Below are positions 1 to 12,758 of a stretch of DNA of 64,000 nucleotides, one piece after another (the first letter of the stretch is position 1; every line of letters starts with the position of its first letter). The notes under the pieces are model-generated. The model was not told the DNA's origin. It searched no databases and saw only the letters and a program-made list of their open reading frames with translations. Position numbers and translations under genes: made by a program. Origin of the DNA: Macrolepiota albuminosa (Eukaryota > Basidiomycota > Agaricomycetes > Agaricales > Agaricaceae); assembly GCA_027475525.1 (NCBI GenBank), contig JAMWFC010000125.1, positions 701,723-765,722 of the forward strand. Direction: 5' to 3'.

Positions 1-1315
1 CATGATCGTGCAAGTCCTGGTTGCGTATTCTCTGGTAATTGACGTGTTCATTCCAGTTGTCCACTAGGTGGACGTGTCGTGGTCGCGTTTGCTCCTCAAG
101 AATGTGGACTTTGTCCACCTCCTCCTTGATTGTAACTTGCTTATGAGGTGTCTTAACCTCCTGCACTGCAATTAGTGCCTCTGGCTCTGCCGTAGTCGTC
201 GTCACAGTCTCCACCTCAGACAATGCCTGCTGAGGCACTCTGCTAACAATGCATTGATGGTTTGCGGTATTCTGACGCCGAACGTAGTCTTGCTGAGACT
301 CATTAGCCTGACGAGGCGCATTGAGCAATTCCATTGCATCCGCGATTAATGGCGCTCATCAGCGCACACTCATCTCACATTCTACTGAGTCGGCTGGAGT
401 AGCCGTTGAGACTGCTGACCCTTGCGCCACTTTGCACTTAAGGTATTCCACTACTTCGAGTTCGAAGATGCGCACAAACAATTCAATATATTCATTCGAA
501 TCTGCATGGGGTACATCGTGGCTCCTAGCAGCCAGCAACTGTAAGTGCTTCACTACATAAAGCTGAAGACGCTTTCACGTCGATTCCTTCGCGACCGCCA
601 GATATCGGTCCAACACCAGCTGTAACTGGATAGACAAGGTCGAATGTGACCTTTTGCTTTCCTCATCATCTGAGGATTCCAGCTCAGACTCTAAGTCCAT
701 AACTCTCCTGAGGCCGTCATGCCTCACTTGCGGCTGTTTGCCGGCCCGTCTGTGCAACTCTGGAATTCCAGGCGCTGTTGACGCCTTTTCCAACCTTACA
801 ACATTGTCGTCCTCCCTACTGACCACTATTGCTGGCCCTTGCGCCTGTCCTTGTGTCGTCAATGACAATGGTCCCGGTTCAGTAGCTGCATTGGCCACAT
901 ATTCCAAAAGCCGTTCAGTAGGTGCAGTCCAGAAGGGGGTACTATGCACAAACGCGCTGCCTTGTACCATTTCCGAGTACTGGGTAATATCCAGTTGACC
1001 CTCAGAATGAGCTGACGAGCTCTCGGGCAATACCGGATACATCAATGAAGGCATTTGGCTCGCTGGCAGCGACACTCCTGAGACCACAGATCTCTCTCCT
1101 GGTTTACCACCAGGTCGTACAATGGACATCATCCGTGATACGGATAGCCCACCAGGCATTCCAAAGCTTGCGCTGACATCGCAAGGGATCTTTTCATCCC
1201 GCTTTGGCGGAGGTTGGTATGCTGATGCAGATTGCGTCTTCACAGCTTGAAGCACAGGTAGGTCACCTGTGTCTGCAGCTGGGAACGGAGGATCCGGATC
1301 AAGAGAGCCAGTCAT
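1..1315 (-). pseudogene. gag-like retroelement ORF broken by TGA codons (continues off the left edge)
   Basis: One reading frame runs from an ATG at 1315 to the window edge, interrupted by three TGA codons: one at 575-577 and two adjacent ones at 356-361. Each sits where a CGA (Arg) codon is the simplest ancestor, so single CpG-to-TpG changes explain every break. The product is low-complexity, with Ser/Glu-rich and Gln-rich stretches and an acidic coiled-coil-like end, as in gag-type proteins of fungal LTR elements. I see no zinc knuckle in the visible part. It points away from the polyprotein tail at 1591-1848, so it belongs to a different element. It could instead be a decayed host gene; the gag call rests on composition and context, not on a diagnostic motif. 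Confidence 0.5.
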
Positions 1316-1590
1316 GGAAGCATGTTTTCAACGTGATGCCAACAGAGAATCGAGAGGTTTTGATGATAGTTGCCTAGTTGGTAACAAGCCTAGAGTTTTA
1401 AGCCGATAGCAGAAGATTTAAAAAAATGTAACCGGAGTTACGAGTTAGAACTATCTTGTGTGAATCACACAAGTGCTAAATCAGACTGCAGTATTGGATT
1501 TGACTAGTACTTAGAGTGAAAACAAGATGTTATCTTATGTAATACTCTATTAAATGATTATAGTGTCGTTGATGCTTATAACATGGATGA

Positions 1591-1848
1591 CTCCGTTACA
1601 CTGACACTGGGGATCTTCCTGATCCCCAACCACGTATCCCAGGGTCAATTGTTGATCCCACTCTCACACTGTCCCCCCTCCAGGACTACGACGACTCCCT
1701 GCCCATCGCAGGGCCATCGGGCACTTCCTATGAGCCTGCACCCGAGGATGAACTTCTTGACTATGACATAGACAACGCAACTGCCAATCCATTCTGGGAG
1801 CCTGAGGACTCTCCAATTGCCCCCGTCCCTGACTTACCAATGGCCTGA
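1591..1848 (+). pseudogene. C-terminal tail of an LTR-retrotransposon polyprotein
   Basis: An open frame begins just after an in-frame TGA (1588-1590) and ends at TGA 1846-1848. The last about 50 residues are Pro/Asp/Glu-rich and end in PVPDLPMA. A purine-rich tract with six G's (about 1882-1891) follows at once, and then a TGTAGCG-type LTR start. The order tail, polypurine tract, LTR is the 3' end of an LTR retrotransposon on the plus strand. Protease, RT and integrase are absent, so this is a 5'-truncated remnant. The superfamily cannot be told from the tail alone. Confidence 0.5.
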
Positions 1849-1893
1849 CCATCGTATTATTTCGAGACTGTAGCTCAGTCTAATTGGGGGGTG

Positions 1894-2145
1894 TGTAGCG
1901 TAGTCCGCTATGTGGCGTTGGCCACATAGCTTTACTTACTGTTGTAGATATTATATTATACTTATTATAATATAATATTAATATTAATTACTTTATTATA
2001 TCTAGTTACATGTGCTGCTTACTAAGCAGCTTACTTTTTGTTGTACACTACATCGTCAATAGACCGGTCTGGTCTGATTCATTGTGGTGTGCACACTAAG
2101 CTCTTTCAAACCCGTAACTTTGTTACAAGTACATTATCTACAACA
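1894..2145 (+). repeat. 3' LTR (TG...CA, about 250 bp)
   Basis: The segment starts TGTAGCGTAG right after a polypurine tract and can be closed at ACAACA near 2145. It contains a long AT palindromic stretch (about 1950-1995). The left boundary is well placed by the polypurine tract. The right boundary is a guess from the TG...CA rule, because no target duplication can be checked with the 5' half missing. Confidence 0.45.
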
Positions 2146-2202
2146 TTTGATTATATATAGTACAACATATGGAATGTACATTTTAGGGTTGTGAGCAAGA
2201 AA

Positions 2203-2495
2203 TTACGATATGAGCCTCCTCCCAACCTTCAGTCCCACCTCTGTCTCTCCCATGGTCGTCATTGCTGCTCTGTCTGTCATTGCTGCCATAACTGCTGCTT
2301 CACCTACACCTGCTGTTGTCATTGCTTCTTCTAATGTTGATACCACCATCACGATTATTTCATTCTGCATCAGCATGGGCTGGCCAGCATCTGCTGCTAC
2401 TTCCATCCAAGTTCTCAGTACCACCACGTTCCTGCATTGGTGTGCTGCCAATAGAGCTCCCAACTGATCGATTCCTTGCATAAGCTCTGATGGGA
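2203..2495 (-). pseudogene. C-terminal part of a gag-like ORF, separated by transposon insertion
   Basis: The minus strand encodes a helical, Met/Ala/Glu-rich segment containing ELMQGIDQLGALLAAH that ends at about 2203. Its upstream half lies beyond the DDE element, on the far side of the TA duplicated at 2496-2497 and 5749-5750. Deleting the element and one TA rejoins the frame with the minus-strand segment starting at 5751. I infer one gag-like protein of an older retroelement. No motif identifies the family. Confidence 0.4.
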
Positions 2496-2845
2496 TACAG
2501 TTGTGGACAGTTAAACACAACAACTTTTACATCTCAATAAGGACAATTATCTGGGTCAAACCGACTCCAGGTCTGAACTCAGGATCTCGAAATACGTCAA
2601 AAAACAACCCTTCAAAGTTTTTCCCACAACATTTTCAGGCGGCCAAATTTTTGAGGATAATTTATTGAATAGGGACTACTACTTTTGGTAATTCTAGTTC
2701 AATACTGCTTCAATCAACATCATTGCACTCTGAGAAACTTGACGGTGGGATCGTTGGTTGCGAACAGCCCATGCTGCAGCCTTGCCAGTAAGACCTCTGT
2801 GGTAAGCATTCATGAATTGCCAAGAACGGTTGATAAAGCGATGAA

Positions 2846-3000
2846 TCACTTCTGTTGGACAGCTGTCAAGATATTTACAAGCCAATTTCTTTGCCTCTGT
2901 AAACCCACTCTTTACATGCTCCTCACTTCTGTTGGACAGCTGTCAAGATATTTACAAGCCAATTTCTTTGCCTCTGTAAACCCACTCTTTACATGCTCCT
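2846..3000. repeat. Tandem duplication, shift exactly 77 bp (junction 1)
   Basis: Positions 2846-2923 are identical to 2923-3000 (78 matches at shift 77). It lies in the C-terminal exon of the DDE transposase and breaks its frame. Confidence 0.95.
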
Positions 3001-4499
3001 GATAGCAATACTTCCCAACCCCAGTACTAATAGAACTTTATAAGCTTTGACATGAGTTTCAAGGAAAAAAATGAGCATACCATTTCAATAGGATTCAATT
3101 CACAGTGGAATCTTGGTAAGAAGATACACAAGTGCCCGGCTCCATGAATAAGAACTTTGAGCATTGAATCCTGATACTTGAAATCATCTTGCTGGCTCAG
3201 GAGACAAGCCATGCAACAACCTGTGTTTTCAGTCAAGTAGATTGGAGAGCACTTGATTTTGAGGTTTGTTACGTCAAATCCTCGCTCCTCAAGGACATGC
3301 TGCAGCCCTTTAGATCTGCCATCTGGAAGTGTCATCTTCTGAAGATTTCCTTGCTGCTTCACTGATGAGTTTGAGTAAGGAATTCTTGTATCACGTTGAA
3401 TCCGTTGCTTGCCACCATCTGATTTATTCATTTCAAAAGCCTTTAATGCATCAGGAGGAAGTGATCCATGGGCAGATGATTGGTCAAAAATAAAGAGAGC
3501 TTGGCATTGTGGATGCTGTTTCTCGAAAACGTCAATTGCATGTTTAATCTGATTTAGCAGCTGAGTACAATCCCACCAGGCATCACCATTTGAGCCTGGA
3601 TAGATAATCTTGCGAGCTTCATCAACAATCTCTCCATCAGCATTGAGATGAACCAGTCGTCCAGTTTCAGGTGTGATGAACTCTGACACATGTATAAGAC
3701 GCCCATGACCTTTTTTCTGGAGCATTGTCTGGCCCTCACTCAACCTAAAATATTATGTGATTACTAAATTGAACATTGCAAAAATCTGGTACTCACCATG
3801 CACTGTGTTTGTACTCATTAGCAGTAAAGCATGATTCATCCTGGAACAGTGGAATGATCTCTCGCTGCCCATTCTCCAGCACTGGTGGCACCCTCATCAA
3901 GTCAGGCCCCTCATATTTTGCCATGCAAACCTCAAACGCAGCCATCTGGGGCAAAAAGACATCATAGCAATAGGGAATAACATCCTCTCGCTCATGCCCA
4001 TCCATATAAACTCCTTTCCGAAGTGTTTTCAACTTCCATCCCAGTCTTTCTAACCATCGACGAGAAGTTCGTTCACTCAATGGAGCCTTCAGTGCAATAT
4101 TTAGAGAAGGGAGGATTGTGGTATTGATAGCTTGAAGAAATCGACAAGAAGTGACTGTTCCAGGGGTTTGGAGGTTAAGCCAGTTGAGAGCGGCATTTCT
4201 AATTTCTTCATCAGCGAGCAAGGTGCATGCTTTGTGTGTCCTACCACAGCATTCTTCTGGGAGCTGCTTCCAAATTTCATCATGTCAAGCAAGTGCACGA
4301 ATCTTGCGAGCAAAGTGGACACCTTCAGCTTCACTCCACTGTTGTGCAATCTCTGTGCTAGCAGCGATGCACCCATATCCCTTTATTCTCAAAGTTGCAA
4401 AGTTACAAAGAACCATCAGCTGATTCAACTTTGACATTGGCAGCTTTTTCTCGCCCTTCTTCAAGTCCTCCTTGATCTGCTCTCATAACACGTCCCATG

Positions 4500-4653
4500 G
4501 CTTCACTTCCGATGAACTGGGCAAGATGGCCTCATTCACCTCCTCCTCCCAAGCTTCTTCTTCAATCTCCTCCAAAGCTTCACTTCCGATGAACTGGGCA
4601 AGATGGCCTCATTCACCTCCTCCTCCCAAGCTTCTTCTTCAATCTCCTCCAAA
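4500..4653. repeat. Tandem duplication, shift exactly 77 bp (junction 2)
   Basis: Positions 4500-4576 equal 4577-4653, exactly 77 matches with mismatches on both sides. It lies in the acidic linker of the DDE transposase. Confidence 0.95.
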
Positions 4654-5750
4654 AACAGAGGTGGAATCTGATACTCGACTCCTTCCTTCCGAAGTTGTAC
4701 TTCAGCCTCCGGTAGAACCTGGACCTCGACACTTCCCTCACAAACTCGTACTTCCGTATCACTGCACTCAGAGACACAAGGCTCTTCAATTGATGACTGT
4801 ATGGTAAATCCAAAAGTATCCAACTTTCTCTGATTTTTCCATGCTTTTTTATAGCGATGAGCAGTTCTTGGACACTTGCTTGCTCATTACATCAGGACCA
4901 TTTATATATGACTTTGGCCTCTCTATCATTAAATAAGTCTTTCATTTTTTATTAAATCAACTTGACACTAACCTCGTTTATTGTTCGCCTTCTTTACTGT
5001 GTACGAAACCCAATCTGGATCCTGAGGATCTTCCTCATATGCCCTTGCCAAACCAACCATCTTCCTGCCAAGATCCTTGTCATCCCAGCATGTATCATCA
5101 CCAATCACATCGTCTTCCTCCTCATCTAAGTCTGCTCTGTTCTCCTCATCCAAGTTGCGTAGCTCCTCCTTATCTTGTTCCTCCCATTCTGATACTATTG
5201 CAGCAGCTCCTTCGGAAATGTTGTTCCATATCAAACCACGATTGATGTCAGATTCGCTGTCTGATCCAAGTAAGGAAGCCTGGTCAACAAATGTTTTGGT
5301 GGTACAGCTAACTTTGTTGCGCTTTGGGACAGAATTTGGGTTAGCTGGATTGTTACGAAGCCCAGTAGTGTTTCGACGGTATTTTGCAGGACGTCTTGGT
5401 GCCATTTTGCAGCTGGAGTGGGGAGGATCTATTTTTTTTGTTGATTTTTGATATTTTTTTAAGTTTGATTTCGGACTTATAATCAAAAAAATTTTATTGG
5501 ATTCATAGTCCACGCAACAAACACTGTCAATTGGCATATTTTATATATTTTTCTCAATTTTTTTAGCGAGTTGGCCAAATTTTTGAGTTCAAATTCATAA
5601 AATTTAAAAAATACGAAAAAGTGCTCATAGAAATCGAAGAAGAATGTCTAAAGGAGTGTATTCTGACTATTTTCTGGGGCCGCAACTAATTGTAGGAGGC
5701 TACCTAATTGGGTCAAAAAAGTTGGTCGTGTTTTGCTGTCCACAACTGTA

Positions 5751-7316
5751 TGCTGGGGCAGCCCTTGCTGGATGAGGGTGAGCATCAAGGAACCCCCATC
5801 TAACAACAGTTGGTACTCACACACCCCTCCTGTACATGAAGATGTATCAGGTAGATATTATGGGACATAGAATCACTTACGCATAACATCTTCATGGGCT
5901 GATGCCAACATGTTCAACAGCCAGTTCCTTCTCTGTAAAAGGCATGGCTGTGCTGCTTCCACTTGCCATATCACCTGCCGTACCTCCTCTATCTCCGATG
6001 CCCCAAGTGCCACATTGTCCGACTCTCAATTCTTGATATGTTCCACTTATGCCTGCAAACCAGCCAACTTGTCTTCAATAGCCATGTGTGCTACTAAAGC
6101 GGTATCCCTGGCTCCAAATGCTCTGTCCCCGTTGCGAATTGCCATGTTCCACTCTTCCTGCATGGCCTCCCGAGCACACCATTCCCACAGAAGATCCTCT
6201 CACATGTGCTGCAACTATAAGGTTATCTGGTGCTTAGTTGCCAGGGCCTCCTGCAAATGCTAGTGCGTCACCTCGTCAATAGACGGTTGGGCAGGTATCA
6301 GAGGAATTTCATGGATATCTCATATGTCCAAGCTTGGGGACCTCTGTGCATGCTTGTACCCTACTATCTCCACCCACTTGGTCGAAGCTTGGCATTTCTC
6401 TTTGTCCTGCTGTGGAGATGACACGTTCATACTTCCTCCTTGCAACAAATCCTCAGCCTGCACCTCAACTGACCCCACATCCTTTGATGAACCCTCAAAC
6501 CGTGCTCCACTTGACTCCATCCCCTTTGACCTGGGCACATTGCCTGCACTTGATGACTTTGTACTTCTGTGTCCATGTGTGCAATTAAATAATATTGAAC
6601 CTGAATTTGTTGCATTCCTGAAGTATGGCTCCAGTGATGCTCAATGCTTTCCCTTATCATGCTGAGTCATTGGCTCTTCCTCCATCAATGCATGTGAAGC
6701 TCTGCGCTTTCCCTTATCTTGCCGTGTAGTTGATGTCTTTGCCTTCCTTCTTCTTGAAGAACTTCTGGCCAGTGCCTCACTCGGCTCCTCAGCCCTTGAT
6801 CTGGACACACTAGCCAACTGGCTCAGCACCCCTGCTCTTTGCTCATGCACAATGCTCTCCATGCCTGAGCCACGGAGCATCACTTGTGCTGGGCTCAACA
6901 GGAAACGCAAACTGAGTTATTCCTGCGAGACTTTGCTACTGGTGCCTTGAACTCACATGGCTCACCTTGACATGAGCATAACAAGCACTTGTGATGGTTA
7001 GGATGCACAACCAGGCCAGAAGAACACTCACAGGACCCCTGTTCTGACACCACTTGAGGGTGGGAGGGCCATGGTGCCGGTTTTGTGCTGTGGCAAATTG
7101 CTCTGATGTCACATCAGCTTAATGGATCCGCTGCGCTGCCAGTACTAGCCGTACCTGACTAGGACCAAGAACAGGCTGTTCAGTACACGTCAATGAGCTC
7201 ATAGCAGGTGTTGACTGGACTAAGCTGCTCAGGCCTGCCATCTGCATGTTCCTCTCTGGTGCCAATAGGTTGGATGTTAGTGTCAATGAACTTGACTCCA
7301 TAGATTGGGCTGCCAT
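5751..7316 (-). pseudogene. N-terminal part of the gag-like ORF split by the DDE element
   Basis: Minus-strand frames here (about 7316-7119, 6910-6320 and 6260-5760) encode Ser/Arg/Lys-rich and then helical, charged sequence, with segments such as RQDKGKRRASHALMEEE and AIEDKLAGLQA. Scattered stops and frame changes show decay. Composition suits a structural gag protein or an intrinsically disordered host protein. It continues in frame into 2203-2495 once the DDE element is removed. I do not recognise a Pfam family. Confidence 0.35.
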
Positions 7317-10300
7317 CTCTGGGTGGGCATGCCAGGTAAGTATGCAGACATGCCAGGAAACTACTTACGCTGCTGGAAAAGGTCTGCTATTTGCTGCTTG
7401 TCCAGATGGCGCTTATATATTTCTCAGCACTCCTTGTAGCATAGCCATGAAGCAGTAGTGTTGTCATCAGGGGGGGTGGTGTAGGCAAATGGTCAGGGGT
7501 AGAGTGGTGTGACATGGTCAAAGAAGGAGGATTGGCTGAAATGTTTTTCTTATCTACCCCCTTGTCATGATGGCATCAAGCTTCTACTTCTATTACCACT
7601 ATGAATACATAGCCACTGCCACGTCACTTAGATGAGTAAATAAAAATAAACCCTGTGTTCTGTATGTAAGTGACAATAAGAGTGTTATGTTCAGACCTAT
7701 AAGTTTTGAGTATTTTCAAGTGTATTTTCATTATTTATTGTTTTACTATTCGGGAATGGCACATGCACTGTTACTATAAAATGAAAGTAATAAAAATGAA
7801 TGTCAAGGATGGATGGGAATGTCATTACTCATGTAGACTCCTTGCCAGCTGCATAAGACCATATGGTACAACAGATCACCGATCACATACAGGGTCAATG
7901 ATGATGATGATAGAATTTTTTAATGCCTGCAAGCTACAATACTGAGCTAAGAGATGGGCTGATAGGCCAGATATACAGTACCGTGTACAGGGAGCAGCAT
8001 TTATATGTATCAATGTATTTGTATAAGTTTATGAGTAGAACTTTCTTTGCATTGTTATATGTAAGCATTTCTAAGTAACGGGTTTCACGTTGCAATATGC
8101 CCAAAGGCAGATTAAAGGAGGGTTAAGGTTAGGGTTGATCTGAGTTTGAGATAGGGGAAATTTTGTGGCCGATGATTTTTCCTGTTGTGCTGTGCAGACA
8201 TGGGATGTCATGACTTCCTGTGGTGTGTGAGTTCCTCATTTATATGGTGGTTTGTCTGGCAGTGTTTGTGTGGTGTTGACATGTGTCAATGGTGGTATGT
8301 GTTTGTGAATCAGATCGAATTGACCGAACCCTATGCCAGAGAGATCAGTAAATTAGATCATCGGCAGTGGTCAAAATGCCTATGTGCTAAAAGGGAGATG
8401 GATTTTTGCAACCTTGGAGGTTTGAATGGATGTTCTCGGTGAAAACTTGTATCCCTTTGTCAGAGTCTGCTGGGGATGCAATGGCAGATGTGCAGTGGAT
8501 ACCACTACTCCACCTCTCCTATGAGGATCGGCATTCAGCAGATCAATACAGACCATGATTGCCAAATGGACTTGGCTGCTCAGCATGCGTCTACATGCCA
8601 ACATTACTATGCATCCCCTGATGTTTGGCCTCCTTATTTTGATGTAACAGAAATTTTCACTGGTTAGTAAGGCACTATTTCACTATCTGATCGGACTATG
8701 AATGATTGAGATATCTGAGATTCTACAGAATACTATTCCATACTCCGTTATACTGATTATTGGCAAGTGTGACATTTGGACTCACTGTCCTCACCGACGA
8801 GATATGGCTGCCTTAAACCATATTTTGGATACAGGTACTCTGGAATCAGCACATATAATATACAATACCTTCAATGTCAATTTAATGAGTTGTGGCCATA
8901 AACTTGAAAGGGCACCTTAGAACCTGTATGTATCCTCACACATGTATGTTATTGCATTTCTTTGTGAGTATGTTATTGCTGTCTGCAACCAGTACATTGT
9001 TTTTACTCCAGGTATGCAGTTATATGGGTGAAGAAATGCCCAGGGCATCAGCTCTCTCTGAAGTATTCACTCATGAACATATATTATTATATTATATATT
9101 TAATTATTTATTTATAATATAGTAATAGGTCCAATGCTCAATTGCTGGCTTAGTCACATCCAAAGAAGCCTTTTCTATCATAATAGCCTTATCCTTTAAA
9201 TTCTTCATGTATGTAAATGGTGGATTTCACTTGCGGTGGTGGCAAACTTTCTTCGTTGGGGTTTTTTTATACTAATCCACTGGCACCATTTTAGTTATGC
9301 ATATACTGTTCAGCTGTGGGTCTACCAATGTGTCTATTAACCAATATGTCTTGAGCTACCATATAGCGTAAGTGGATAGCATTTCAGACATACGGCTATA
9401 TTGAATTATTTGTTTTAATATTATTGTAGCTGTGCATTGTTCAAGTATATGACTATTGCACAGCTACGAGATTCATGACATTGTGTTGATTACTACATGT
9501 ATAGACTGAATTCCATATTATTATATTATTTCAAGTGCAAAAGCATATAATTGAATCTAAAAGTTGTGTAATCTTGTTTTTACCTTCACGTATCATTTGA
9601 TGCAATATATCTATCAATATCAGATTTGATTTTTTCTTGCATTGCGGTTTATAAAAGTATAGTGCTTAGATAATTCATTGATCAGGCATTAAGGGAAAAT
9701 AAAAATAAAAATAAAATAAAATAAATGGTAGTCAAAACTGTGTTTTTATGTGATCAATAAAGGTGTGACTAACCAGTATTATCATGTGCACCTAGGTGTG
9801 GCTACCAGAGAGGGTCACAGGTGAGACATGCCTCAGGGAAGCCTCACTTCGATGACCACTCTCTAGGTACTGAAGGGAGTGTCATTAAGATAACCGCAAA
9901 CTAGATAACTTAACAAGTATATTTTTGTGCCTACCCACCTCACCTCTCCCAATGTATTATTGTAATCATGTCTTCGACACTCATATATATATTTATTTCA
10001 GAGTTGGGATAGGCTGTGTGCAGCCCTTCTGAGATTTCACTCTGATTTACTAGTAAAAAGTCTTGTTCATAAGCACAGTTATTGAATAAAATAAAATCCA
10101 CATATTACTCCCTTCAGTCAAACTATTTGTCCATACAATCAATTATATAATCAATGTGTTATTTTGATGCAATGACACTTATTACTATATTTATGGTGGA
10201 AAACAAACAAACAAAAAATAAAAAAATAAAAAACATACACAACAAATAGGCAAAACAAAATTATATGGTTGTAGTATATATAAAAGATAGATACTACGAA

Positions 10301-10560
10301 TGGTAGTATATGTGAATGCTTGGTACTTAGGTTAATATAAGAAGGCAGGGAGAGAATAGCAATGAAAGTTTGTGGAACAATTCAAGAAAGGCCAATTGAC
10401 CAGATGTAATAAATAGGACAATTTGGTAAAAATATAGCAGACCGCATTAGGTAGAAATGGCTCAAGGGATAGTATCAAAGCCATCGCAAGATGTCAGTCA
10501 TCAATGTTCATGTAATTCAACATTTGTTTCTCAAAAATGCCAGTACTAACCACCTTGTCA
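7317..10560. other. No recognisable gene; AT-rich, decayed DNA
   Basis: Only short frames without protein-like features occur. There is an AT-rich tract at 9070-9125 and A-rich microsatellites at 9690-9725 and 10200-10240. One GC-richer patch lies near 9780-9880. I see no LTR pair, terminal repeats or coding exons. Confidence 0.5.
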
Positions 10561-10568
10561 GCCCTCTG

Positions 10569-11590
10569 TCAGTTTTCTCCATCATCTTCATATATTAGGA
10601 GTTTCCTTTTCACCGGCTCGTAGTCTTTGTATTTGAGTGGTTGCCCCTTTCTCTTCTTGGTAATTGTCAGTATGAGAATAATACATTTATTCTTTATATG
10701 GCTGCTCACTAGTGCAAATGTTTCGTCTAGCAGTGTTATTGATCTCAAAACTGTTAACATCTTATACTTCTCTCCCCTCAATGAAATGACTATGAAGGAG
10801 ACCTGGGCTGCAACTATATTGCTGAGTCGGAAGGTCTGCAATTTGATTTTCTTGAACCTTTGATTTGTGAGCATCTATGTTGTATGGTTGTTGTCTATAT
10901 ATTTTTACGTTTTGTCTCTATTGAGTGTTATCCTTGCTTGTGTGTACTCGACAACATTGTCTGATGTCCTCTTGAACCTCTCTCATGCAATTTTTTCAAG
11001 CAATCCATTGGAGTCAGTGTCTTTTTCGAATGGAATGTGAAGTTTGTCCGAGTCCTTTGCCGGTGTAAACACCCTATTGTTTGCGTACAATATCTTGTTT
11101 TCTTCATCTGACATTTCTTTCGACCATTTTTCCAGTTCACCCTCTTTGAACTCCCAGTCAAATACTTTGTATACTGTTTTCTCTGCAGCTACAGCATTGT
11201 TGAACTGCTGTGTGCCAAGCCCATCCAGTTTTATTGACTGTTTGAGGTATTTACACTTCTGGTTGAATTCACTTTGTTGAACTGCTGTGTGCCAAGCCCA
11301 TCCAGTTTTATTGACTGTTTGAGGTATTTACACTTCTGGTTGAATTCACTATATACTTATCAGCCATCTTCAATATGTGTAGCATCGTTGAATGCTCACC
11401 TTATAGATCTTCCTATCTTAAATGGAGGCAAATCTACGTCTGATATTGCACTGTACATAATGAATGTTTCTTCCTTGTTTATCATCTTGCCATCCTCATC
11501 TGCTAGTAGTAGTCTCCATATTTTTGGGCTCTTATATTGCCGGACTACTACTGTATTTTTCCATTCTGGGTTCTTCACAAGACATTAACT
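10569..11590 (-). pseudogene. Decayed uncharacterised multi-exon gene
   Basis: Three protein-like blocks appear on the minus strand: about 11578-11396 (ends LPPFKIGRSIR), 11280-10990 (contains FDWEFKEGELEKWSKEM) and 10874-10569 (contains RGEKYKMLTVLRSITLLD). They are separated by intron-like gaps and stops. The middle block is broken by an exact 77-bp tandem duplication (11197-11350). The sequence is not transposase-like and has no motif I can name. It may be a member of a repeated basidiomycete gene family, or cargo carried by the surrounding elements. Confidence 0.35.
11197..11350. repeat. Tandem duplication, shift exactly 77 bp (junction 3)
   Basis: Positions 11197-11273 equal 11274-11350, exactly 77 matches, mismatched on both flanks. 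It lies inside the uncharacterised minus-strand gene. Confidence 0.95.
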
Positions 11591-12603
11591 CTATGTGTGG
11601 ACATGATACATATATATTTTCATTTCACCTGAATAGTGTCATGAAGTTGTGCTTCTCTCCGGTGCTCATCATACTCGACATGTTGTTCCAAGATACTTCC
11701 TATGTCAATGTTTGTTTAAATATATATATATATTTTATAATTCTAAAAGGCTTTATTCAGTACACACTTGCATTGCTTTTGTCATATTTGTTGTCCATTT
11801 TTTGTATATGTATATGCAATGATAAGATATACTACAGAATGTCTGGTGAGCTGATACTGTCTTGTGTTGTATAGCAGCCATCTATTATAAGCAACTTTTC
11901 AGAGTCAACTATCTGTATGGCTTCTTATTCTCATGTCGCTAATAGGCTTCTACTCGGACTGAGCGCATCAAGAGACATTATAGGCCAACCAACATTTGAC
12001 ATACTAAGGACTCTAGCGACCAGTTGGGAATATAGAGCAGCCTTAGCTCTGGCAACCTACTACAGGACTTAGCCATTTACCCTAACCACTAGCTACCAGG
12101 CCTTCAGCACACTCCATTCACCTATCCCAAGGGCGAAGGAAGCTCATAATGTATAGCGCTAACACAATGGCAGGAGAGGACTCTAACTAAATCCTGATCA
12201 CTTTCAGAAGGAGCCAGCAGCAGGCGCTGCCATTTGACAAGGCACTTCAATCAGAAGTCTAAAAGGATCAATGACGGCGGCACTGGATATACCTAAATCC
12301 GATATCTGGATCTGTCAGGAACTGATACAATGAGTAGCACTGACATTAGCGCTCACGGCGTTTGTCGTGGATTTTCCAACCATATCCTGGAACTGTCAGG
12401 TTCCGCTGAGTCGGGGGCCTTCCGGGAAAGCAACGCCCTTACGATGCGGACTTGACCTACGAATACTCGGGTGTCTGGAACTCCGAGGCTAGGGCTCCGG
12501 GGTTCAAGACGGGAACAGGGGTAATCCCGGGATAGGGGACTAGAGTCTGGAGGTTTTGGGTTGGAGGTAACTGGGGTTAGAGGGGGTCGAGTCGTGAACT
12601 GGA

Positions 12604-12758
12604 GGTTCTAAGACGAGACCAAGTTAGTAACTTAAGAGTCGCGAAGTGCGTACCAAAGCTTAGAGCACGCGAATACTAAGGGTTCTAAGACGAGACCAAG
12701 TTAGTAACTTAAGAGTCGCGAAGTGCGTACCAAAGCTTAGAGCACGCGAATACTAAGG
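12604..12758. repeat. Tandem duplication, shift exactly 77 bp (junction 4)
   Basis: Positions 12604-12681 equal 12681-12758 (78 matches at shift 77). The homologous LTR at 29.6 kb has this segment once. Confidence 0.95.

Larger units (their letters stand above)
2694..5405 (-). pseudogene. DDE transposase of the 2498-5748 element, intron-containing, frame-damaged
   Basis: Exons on the minus strand give: a basic then very acidic N-terminus from ATG 5405 to about 4968; a Ser/Glu-rich linker (4823-4536, frame broken by a 77-bp duplication); a helical DNA-binding region (about 4376-3793, ending in QDESCF with the first Asp); and the core (3743-3050) with IFDQSSAH (second Asp) and CELNPIEM (catalytic Glu). 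A C-terminal exon (about 3020-2694) ends in AMMLIEAVLN. The D...D...NPIE arrangement is that of IS630/Tc1/mariner transposases. The 77-bp duplication at 2846-3000 and a frame slip near 3010 break the last exon. Without those artefacts the gene may be close to intact. Confidence 0.65.
2498..5748 (-). mobile_element. Complete IS630/Tc1-mariner-like DDE transposon, TA target duplication
   Basis: The two ends are inverted repeats beginning CAGTTGTGGACAG and remain recognisable for about 30 bp. A TA dinucleotide sits outside each end (2496-2497 and 5749-5750), as in the IS630/Tc1/mariner superfamily. The interior encodes, on the minus strand, one DDE transposase read through introns. The element is 3251 bp as given, but contains two 77-bp tandem duplications (from 2846 and from 4500) that look like assembly joins, so the true length is probably nearer 3.1 kb. 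It is inserted in a gag-like ORF. Confidence 0.75.

Noticed and set aside
9690..10250. A-rich runs considered as poly-A tails of LINE-type insertions
   Set aside because: No upstream RT frame and no flanking duplications could be found; they look like simple microsatellites.
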